50,506 bases of DNA from positions 1 through 50,506 of the forward strand of contig JALRGX010000148.1 in NCBI GenBank assembly GCA_023259635.1, read 5' to 3'. Position 1 is the first letter of the stretch; each line of letters opens with the position of its first letter. The DNA comes from Methylotenera sp. (lineage in GTDB: Bacteria > Pseudomonadota > Gammaproteobacteria > Burkholderiales > Methylophilaceae). The position numbers and the translations under genes were made by a program. Under the pieces are notes generated by a model. The model had not been told where the DNA came from, did not search any database, and saw only the letters and a program-made list of their open reading frames with translations. Shown here in pieces: positions 34,629 to 40,707 of the stretch.

Positions 34629-35444
34629 ATGGAAAACAAGAACTATCATCAATATTTAGACGCCGTAATCGATATTGCTAAAGATGCTGGCGCAGCAATT
34701 ATGCAGGTGTATGGAACGGATTTTGATGTTGAAAATAAATCTGATAACTCCCCTTTAACACAGGCAGATATGGCAGCGCATAATGTGATTACTAGCGCAT
34801 TAAAGCAGCTAACGCCTGATATCCCGATTCTTTCTGAAGAATCCGAAACTATAGATGCCGGCGAACGTAACTCCTGGCAGTTGTACTGGCTGATTGATCC
34901 ACTGGATGGTACGCGCGAATTTGTTAAGCGAAACGGTGAGTTTACGGTGAATATTGCCTTGATAGATCAACATTCATCAGTAATGGGGGTAGTTTACGCA
35001 CCGGCGACAGACCTGTTGTATTTTGCATCATTGGGGAATGGGGCTTTCAAACAAGTTAAAGATCATGCCGCCACCTCAATTCACACCAGACCTTTTAATA
35101 TGGAAAAACTGATTATCGCGGGCAGCCGGTCTCATAGTGACCATAACTTACAGCGTTTTATAAACAATATTCATGTTGCTACTGGTGCAATTCCTGAACT
35201 TATCAGCATGGGAAGTTCTCTAAAAATTTGTTTAGTAGCGCAGGGTGCTGCTGATGTGTACCCGAGATTGGGACCAACCTCAGAATGGGATACTGCTGCA
35301 GCGCATTGTGTGCTGAAAGAGGCGGGCGGCGATATTGTTGATGAGGCTGGTAAGGAGCTGCGCTATAACACCAAGCAATCACTATTAAACCCTAATTTTT
35401 TTGCTACCGTTCAGAAATCATTTAATTGGTCTGAGTTTTTGTAA
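34629..35444 (+). CDS. cysQ: 3'(2'),5'-bisphosphate nucleotidase CysQ
   Basis: SEESETIDAGERNSWQLYWLIDPLDGTREFVKRNGEFTVNIALI, SEWDTAAAHCVLKEAGG. Confidence 0.93.
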   Translation: MENKNYHQYLDAVIDIAKDAGAAIMQVYGTDFDVENKSDNSPLTQADMAAHNVITSALKQLTPDIPILSEESETIDAGERNSWQLYWLIDPLDGTREFVKRNGEFTVNIALIDQHSSVMGVVYAPATDLLYFASLGNGAFKQVKDHAATSIHTRPFNMEKLIIAGSRSHSDHNLQRFINNIHVATGAIPELISMGSSLKICLVAQGAADVYPRLGPTSEWDTAAAHCVLKEAGGDIVDEAGKELRYNTKQSLLNPNFFATVQKSFNWSEFL

Positions 35445-35490
35445 AACAACCATGCATTGACTGCATATAACTTAAAGAATCTTGATAATT

Positions 35491-36396
35491 ATGAAGCTAC
35501 AATTAACTTTAACAACGTTTTTTACTGCATTGTATTTTAATAATGTTTATGCGGTTTCTGATGATGCCTACGCCTGTAACAAAGCTTATGAGCGGGGAGA
35601 TTATTCTGCTGCAACTACACTGGCAACCAAAGCACTGAATACAGATAGCCATGACCGTGATGCACTGATATGTCAGGGGCGCACTTATAGCGCACAAGGG
35701 GATTTAAAGTCAGCATTGACCGCTTTTAATTCAGCAGGAGACCTTTCCAGCAATGCTTTTGATAAAACGATTGTAGCGCTCGTTACCGGCCATGCCTATA
35801 AAAATGCAGACCAGTATGAGCAGGCCATTGCAAGTTACCAGGAAAGTTTAAAGCAGGCAGGCCTCGCTAAAAGCAAAGGTTTTCAGCGTGTATCTCATGT
35901 TGGTATCGGTAATGTGCTCTTTAAAACCAAACAGTATCCATTAGCGCTGGAGTCCTATTTAGCAGCGACTGAACTTGATGCTAATGACAATGAGCGTGGT
36001 GAAAGTTATGAACATATAGCTGAAATTTATCACTTGATGAATCAACATGACCAGGCGCTTGAATATCAGATCAAGGCTTACTTCATGCATCAAAAATCCG
36101 GCACACCAGATCAGTTTGCGCACTCCAGTATTGAGCTAGGGCGTTACTATGCCGCTACAAAAAACTACAGCAGTGCAGAAAACACTTTAAATAAGATTAT
36201 TAAATATGCCAATGAGCAGGGCGGTCCATATTATGAAGCCCAGGGCTGCTATGTTCTGGCTCAGGTTAAGGCTGCTGCAGGCGATATGGACTCAGCCAAA
36301 ACACTGATCGATAAAGCCAGATTGATTGCTAAAAACACCAATGACAAAGCGCTGGATGCAGAAATTACAAAGGAAACAGAAAATTTAATTAAATAA
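35491..36396 (+). CDS. Tetratricopeptide-repeat protein, secreted
   Basis: Signal peptide-like N-terminus and repeated TPR pattern (YEQAIASYQESLKQAG, YPLALESYLAATELDAND). Confidence 0.75.
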   Translation: MKLQLTLTTFFTALYFNNVYAVSDDAYACNKAYERGDYSAATTLATKALNTDSHDRDALICQGRTYSAQGDLKSALTAFNSAGDLSSNAFDKTIVALVTGHAYKNADQYEQAIASYQESLKQAGLAKSKGFQRVSHVGIGNVLFKTKQYPLALESYLAATELDANDNERGESYEHIAEIYHLMNQHDQALEYQIKAYFMHQKSGTPDQFAHSSIELGRYYAATKNYSSAENTLNKIIKYANEQGGPYYEAQGCYVLAQVKAAAGDMDSAKTLIDKARLIAKNTNDKALDAEITKETENLIK

Positions 36397-36497
36397 TTAC
36401 GTTACCCTGTAAGGAATCGGCAGGATATTTGACTAATTAGCGTTATCAATGTGTTAGTAGAAACTCTTTAGGGGTTTCCATAATTAAAGGATGCGTC

Positions 36498-37493
36498 ATG
36501 ATTATTCAAAAAAAATCCGATATTATTCCATCTGAAATTACACCTAGAGAAGTTTTTGAAAATAGGCGTAAATTTCTACAGCAGGCAGGCTTCGGCCTGC
36601 TGGCCGGGGCAGCAGCGGGACTGCTTGCAAACCCATCATATGCTGCTCTTGGTAAATCAACATCATTACACAGGGTAAGCAACTCATTAATAAAGCTGCC
36701 ACCTTTCAGTAAATCCCAATATGGAGGCGGTGAAAAATTAACGCCCTATGAGGATGTCACCACCTATAACAACTATTACGAATTTGGCACCAGCAAGGAC
36801 GAGCCAGCTATCCATTCAAAATTATTCAAGCCTGTTCCCTGGACTGTAAGCATAGAAGGGCAGGTGAAAAAGAATAAAACAATCAGCATTGAAGATATTC
36901 TGAAGCTGGCACCTTTAGAAGAGCGTATATACCGGATGCGCTGTATTGAAGGCTGGTCTATGGTCATTCCGTGGATAGGGTTCCCGCTCGCGCAGTTAAT
37001 TAAATGGGCAGAACCGAATGCCAATGCCAAGTATGTTGAATTTACCTCTTTAGCTGATGCTCATCAGATGCCTGGTGTAAATCTGCCAGTACTAGACTGG
37101 CCATATGTTGAGGGCTTGCGTATGGATGAAGCCATGAACCCGCTGACAATCATGGCGGTAGGTCTATACGGTGAGGCCCTGCCTAATCAAAATGGTGCTC
37201 CAATGCGTCTGGTGGTGCCATGGAAATATGGCATCAAAGGTGCAAAAGCAATCGTTAAGATTCGATTCACAGAGGAAATGCCGATTACAACATGGATGAA
37301 AGCCATCCCAAGTGAATATGGTTTTTATTCCAATGTTAATCCACAGGTTCCTCACCCGCGCTGGACGCAAACTTCTGAAAAAAGAATCGGAGCAGGGCTA
37401 TTTGCCGGAAGGATTAAAACGTTGATGTTTAATGGTTATACAGAGCAAGTAGGGCATATGTATGCGGGCATGGACTTGCGAAAAAACTTTTAA
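36498..37493 (+). CDS. msrP: Protein-methionine-sulfoxide reductase catalytic subunit MsrP
   Basis: RRKFLQQAGFGLLAGAAAG Tat signal; MRCIEGWSMVIPWIGFPL molybdopterin domain. Confidence 0.95.
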   Translation: MIIQKKSDIIPSEITPREVFENRRKFLQQAGFGLLAGAAAGLLANPSYAALGKSTSLHRVSNSLIKLPPFSKSQYGGGEKLTPYEDVTTYNNYYEFGTSKDEPAIHSKLFKPVPWTVSIEGQVKKNKTISIEDILKLAPLEERIYRMRCIEGWSMVIPWIGFPLAQLIKWAEPNANAKYVEFTSLADAHQMPGVNLPVLDWPYVEGLRMDEAMNPLTIMAVGLYGEALPNQNGAPMRLVVPWKYGIKGAKAIVKIRFTEEMPITTWMKAIPSEYGFYSNVNPQVPHPRWTQTSEKRIGAGLFAGRIKTLMFNGYTEQVGHMYAGMDLRKNF

Positions 37494-37500
37494 AAATATT

Positions 37501-38145
37501 ATGTTAGGTAATCTCAGCAAAGTCCCCGGTAAAAAGCTAATAGCTCAAATTAAAGTTGCTTTATTTCTATTGTGCCTTGTGCCATCGCTACGCTTGCTGT
37601 GGCTAGCTATTAATGATGATTTGTCAGCAAATCCGATAGAATTTATTGAAAGATCCACGGGCTTCTGGACACTATTCATACTCTTGGCAACGCTGAGCTT
37701 AAGTCCGATAAGGCTGCTGACAGGGCGCACCTGGCAACTGCAATACAGGCGTATGCTGGGACTTTTTATGTTTTTTTACGCCTGTTTACACGTTACAACC
37801 TATCTATGGCTGGATTACGGGTTTAATTGGACTGACATTATCAACGATGTTATTAAGCACAACTATGTGCTGGTCGGTACAGCAGCTTTCCTGTTAACGC
37901 TACCACTGGCTATAACCTCGAATAACCTAATGATCAGGCTGCTGCGTGAGCGATGGAAAAAGCTGCATTATCTTGTCTATATAATTGCCATTCTTGGTGT
38001 AATCCATTTTTTATGGCTGGTAAAAAAAGACCTGCGCGAACCTGTTTTTTACGGATTAATACTGGCCTTGCTCTTGGCGACCAGGATTTATTATCATTTT
38101 TCAAATACGAAATCTAATAAAAAAACTCCTTGGAAATGTAAGTGA
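37501..38145 (+). CDS. msrQ: Heme-binding subunit MsrQ
   Basis: Directly downstream of msrP; FerricReductase-like 6-TM (MLGLFMFFYACLHVTTYLWLDYG, KKLHYLVYIIAILGVIHFLW). Confidence 0.93.
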   Translation: MLGNLSKVPGKKLIAQIKVALFLLCLVPSLRLLWLAINDDLSANPIEFIERSTGFWTLFILLATLSLSPIRLLTGRTWQLQYRRMLGLFMFFYACLHVTTYLWLDYGFNWTDIINDVIKHNYVLVGTAAFLLTLPLAITSNNLMIRLLRERWKKLHYLVYIIAILGVIHFLWLVKKDLREPVFYGLILALLLATRIYYHFSNTKSNKKTPWKCK

Positions 38146-38197
38146 TAAGCCCTTAATGCGACTAACCGGCATCATCCATTAATCCGGGAGTCACAAA

Positions 38198-38719
38198 ATG
38201 AAGGCAAATAAATTAACGCAAGCAGCAACAAGCCTATATTGCAGAATTATCGCGCAATTGAACAATATGGCCGATTTTATTCCACCGTTATTCTTACGCT
38301 TAATCCTGGCTATTGAGTTTGGTGAATCAGGAGTTGAAAAGCTTCATGGCAGCAACTGGTTTAATGAAATAGCATTTCCATTTCCATTTAACCTGTTACC
38401 GCCAGATGTTAGCTGGCATATCGCAACTTATTTTGAAATCTTTGGTGCAATCGCTTTATTGCTGGGCATTGCTACAAGGTTTTTTTCAATTTCTCTCGTA
38501 ATACTTACTATCGTTGCAATTCTTTCTGTACATTGGCCAGCTGAAATAACAAGCTTCAATGATTTAATCAGTGGTTACCGTATTATTGATGAAGAAGGTG
38601 ATGGACTAGGTAATTACAAGCTGCCGTTACTTTTTATAATAATGTTTTTACCTTTAATATTTAAAGGTGCTGGAAAACTCAGCTTTGATTACTTTTTAAC
38701 CTGCAAAGTTAAATCATAA
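38198..38719 (+). CDS. DoxX family membrane protein
   Basis: LRLILAIEFGESGVEKLHGSNWF, four TM segments. Confidence 0.85.
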   Translation: MKANKLTQAATSLYCRIIAQLNNMADFIPPLFLRLILAIEFGESGVEKLHGSNWFNEIAFPFPFNLLPPDVSWHIATYFEIFGAIALLLGIATRFFSISLVILTIVAILSVHWPAEITSFNDLISGYRIIDEEGDGLGNYKLPLLFIIMFLPLIFKGAGKLSFDYFLTCKVKS

Positions 38720-38744
38720 TATTTCAATAAATTTCCATTCCTCC

Positions 38745-38790
38745 AAAATTTACCGTTAACCTCTGAAAAATGAAATTAACGGTAAATTTT
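38745..38790. terminator. Strong hairpin downstream of doxX (putative bidirectional terminator)
   Basis: AAAATTTACCGTTAA (38745-38759) pairs perfectly with TTAACGGTAAATTTT (38776-38790); 16-nt loop. Confidence 0.7.
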
Positions 38791-38932
38791 ACAAGCATTT
38801 AAATTGGTAGGTAATGGTATGACCTTAGTTATCTAATTTAAAACGCTCTAAACGCGCTTATTAATAGTAGTGATGATTGATTGAGAAAAAAATAGCTATT
38901 TGCCATAACTTAGTTAAATAATGATATTATTA

Positions 38933-38960
38933 ATTTTACATAATATACATTATACGAAAT
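38933..38960. other. Chromosomal dif site (XerC/XerD recombination site)
   Basis: ATTTTACATAA-TATACA-TTATACGAAAT; 23/28 identical to reverse-complemented E. coli dif (ATTTAACATAA-TATACA-TTATGCGCACC), with the central 6 bp identical. Confidence 0.88.
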
Positions 38961-39031
38961 AAGCATTATTATTTTGCGGAATAGTTATTCATTTTCACTT
39001 CTGCTTTTGGACAACTCCAAAAGGACTAAAA

Positions 39032-39268
39032 ATGAAAGAATTTCCGCACAATGTTTTTAATGTTCAGCTCACCCGTTCACAATTAGAGCTGCTTTCTAAA
39101 ATGCTAGACCAAGAAATTGCCACTCTTGAGTCTGGGTATGCACACCCACACCCACAAATTCTTAAAAAGACTGCCCGCGTGATTTGGGAACAACTGCAAC
39201 CTTCACCAGCAGAAAAGCAAAAACGCTTTGCTTCTTGGGTTAATAACTTGGGTTTGGCATCATGTTAA
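39032..39268 (+). CDS. Small hypothetical protein of the IMEX (78 aa)
   Basis: RBS aaaagga before ATG; stop overlaps the next ORF start (39262). Confidence 0.65.
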   Translation: MKEFPHNVFNVQLTRSQLELLSKMLDQEIATLESGYAHPHPQILKKTARVIWEQLQPSPAEKQKRFASWVNNLGLASC

Positions 39269-39462
39269 TCGACCATTCAAAACCCATTAGAACCGAACCC
39301 GTAAGCCTTCGTCGTTTTGCAGAGCTTACGGGCTTATCCCTTGATTTACTGCGCACATACTGCCTGCAAGGCCGTATTTTAGGCGCTCGCAAGCATGTAT
39401 TGACTAAGCAATGGTGGATTTACCCGCCCGCCAAGATTGTGCCTAGTCAAAAGCGCTGGTGA
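39262..39462 (+). CDS. Small excisionase/MerR-like wHTH protein (66 aa)
   Basis: VSLRRFAELTGLSLDLLRTYCLQGRILGARKHVLTKQWWIYP resembles the HTH_17/Xis fold. Confidence 0.65.
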   Translation: MLIDHSKPIRTEPVSLRRFAELTGLSLDLLRTYCLQGRILGARKHVLTKQWWIYPPAKIVPSQKRW

Positions 39463-39887
39463 AGCGGAAAAAGTACAAACGCAAGCCATATAAGCCAATA
39501 GATAAAGACCAGTTTATGGAAATCAGGAAAATTAACCGAATGAGTATTGAGCAGGTCGCCAAGCTGTTACAGGTGACCAGTAGAACGATAGCGCATTGGG
39601 AAAGCGGCGTTACCCGCATTCCCTATTCCGCTTTTAAGCTGCTGCGCTGCCTTGCCAATGGTGAATTGCTGCCTGATGTCTGGAAAGGTTGGACTATCAA
39701 AGGAGACACCCTTTGGTCGCCCGTGGGTAGACCGTTCCGGCAACATGAGCTTACGTATTTATCACATTACTTCACTATGGCTCGCTATTGGCAAGCGGAT
39801 TATGAACGCCGAAATGCCACAAGGCAAGGGGCTCAATCGCCCACTGCCCGCCCCTTGTTACGGGTCTTGAAAGGGGGCAAGGCATGA
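39459..39887 (+). CDS. VC1465-family Xer recombination activation factor (XafT-like, DUF3653-type)
   Basis: HTH MSIEQVAKLLQVTSRTIAHWESGVTRIPYSAFKLLRCLANGELLPDVWKGWTIKGDTLWSPVGRPF; GTG start overlaps the preceding stop. Confidence 0.78.
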   Translation: MKRKKYKRKPYKPIDKDQFMEIRKINRMSIEQVAKLLQVTSRTIAHWESGVTRIPYSAFKLLRCLANGELLPDVWKGWTIKGDTLWSPVGRPFRQHELTYLSHYFTMARYWQADYERRNATRQGAQSPTARPLLRVLKGGKA

Positions 39888-40249
39888 ATGCGCCAATGTT
39901 TAAAGGGCTTTTAGCGCCGTATGGGGGCATGACCCCATATAGACAGCGACAAAGCGCATTTATACGGCGTCTATCGCGTGCGGTTAAGGGTAGCGGTTTG
40001 CTTCAGGCCATTGCGCGCCCTGTAGACGGTTTTAAAGGGGTTATAACCAGACAGAGCGCGTGTGAAGCGCGGCAGCGCGTCGGCAGCGTGATGGATGGTT
40101 ATTTGTTGTTAGATAACCTGGCGTATTCCCCTATTTCTCGTCTGCTTCGCTTCTTAATAATAAGCGAAGTTTCGGCAACGGGTTGCCTTATTTGCAGGCC
40201 GTTAAATAGACCTGTAAGCCTTACGCTTACAGGCTTTGGGGGTTTTTAA
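39884..40249 (+). CDS. Hypothetical protein, possibly only partly real (121 aa)
   Basis: ATGA coupling with the upstream gene, but its 3' third coincides with three hairpins. Confidence 0.4.
   Translation: MNAPMFKGLLAPYGGMTPYRQRQSAFIRRLSRAVKGSGLLQAIARPVDGFKGVITRQSACEARQRVGSVMDGYLLLDNLAYSPISRLLRFLIISEVSATGCLICRPLNRPVSLTLTGFGGF
40145..40233. other. Cluster of three adjacent hairpins (possible ssDNA replication/packaging region)
   Basis: CTTCGCTT(40145-40152)/AAGCGAAG(40162-40169); GGCAA(40174-40178)/TTGCC(40183-40187); CCTGTAAGC(40211-40219)/GCTTACAGG(40225-40233). Confidence 0.6.
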
Positions 40250-40250
40250 C

Positions 40251-40559
40251 ATGATAAAAAACTGTTCCGTCTCAAAATTGCAGGTTTTTAGTGCGCCGGC
40301 TGGTTACATTGAAGCGGTTTCTGTGGCGTATGCTGCCGCCAAAATGTACGTTTCTGAAAGGCGTATCCGGCAAATGCTGGCTACTGGCGTGTTAAGCGGC
40401 ACCAAGCAGTCAAGGGCTTGGCGTATTGATTATCCGTTCAGGGTGCGTCTTGGCACTCGTGGCCCTGCTTCTCAATACTTTAAAGACCGTTCTGTCGTAC
40501 CTAAAAAACGCTGGAATAGTTCGCCCTTTCCTAATCAGAAAATAAAAAAGGGAGTATGA
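40251..40559 (+). CDS. Small HTH_17/excisionase-like DNA-binding protein (about 102 aa)
   Basis: VAYAAAKMYVSERRIRQMLATGVLSGTKQSRAWRIDYP; ATG 40251 preferred over TTG 40236. Confidence 0.6.
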   Translation: MIKNCSVSKLQVFSAPAGYIEAVSVAYAAAKMYVSERRIRQMLATGVLSGTKQSRAWRIDYPFRVRLGTRGPASQYFKDRSVVPKKRWNSSPFPNQKIKKGV

Positions 40560-40626
40560 AAATCTTTCTTTGGCTGATATCCAATGTAGATAATTTAAAA
40601 ATTTAGCTCCAAAAGTAGACAGTTGA

Positions 40627-40654
40627 ATTTGTACAACTATACATTACACGAAGT
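40627..40654. other. Degenerate dif-like attachment site, right end of the IMEX
   Basis: ATTTGTACAAC-TATACA-TTACACGAAGT; 20/28 identical to the left dif: XerC arm 9/11, centre 6/6, XerD arm 5/11. Confidence 0.75.
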
Positions 40655-40673
40655 TAACAATATCAATATCGGA

Positions 40674-40704
40674 GCAGCATTTAGCTGGGTATGCTAAATG
40701 CTGC
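40674..40704. terminator. Perfect 12-bp hairpin downstream of nasA
   Basis: GCAGCATTTAGC / GCTAAATGCTGC with 7-nt loop; no clear U-run. Confidence 0.55.
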
Positions 40705-40707
40705 TTG

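Larger units (their letters stand above)
38944..40643 (+). mobile_element. Putative minimal integrative mobile element exploiting Xer (IMEX), about 1.69 kb
   Basis: Bracketed by directly repeated dif and dif-like sites 1694 bp apart; carries a VC1465/XafT-like gene, two small wHTH genes and clustered hairpins. Confidence 0.75.

Noticed and set aside
39652-39870. 72-aa ORF overlapping the XafT-like gene in another frame
   Set aside because: Overlaps a better supported gene with coupled start/stop architecture; no recognisable motif.
40674-40704. Perfect 12-bp hairpin next to the right att site as part of the IMEX
   Set aside because: It lies outside the dif-like repeat and immediately downstream of nasA, so it is better explained as the nas operon 3' hairpin/terminator.
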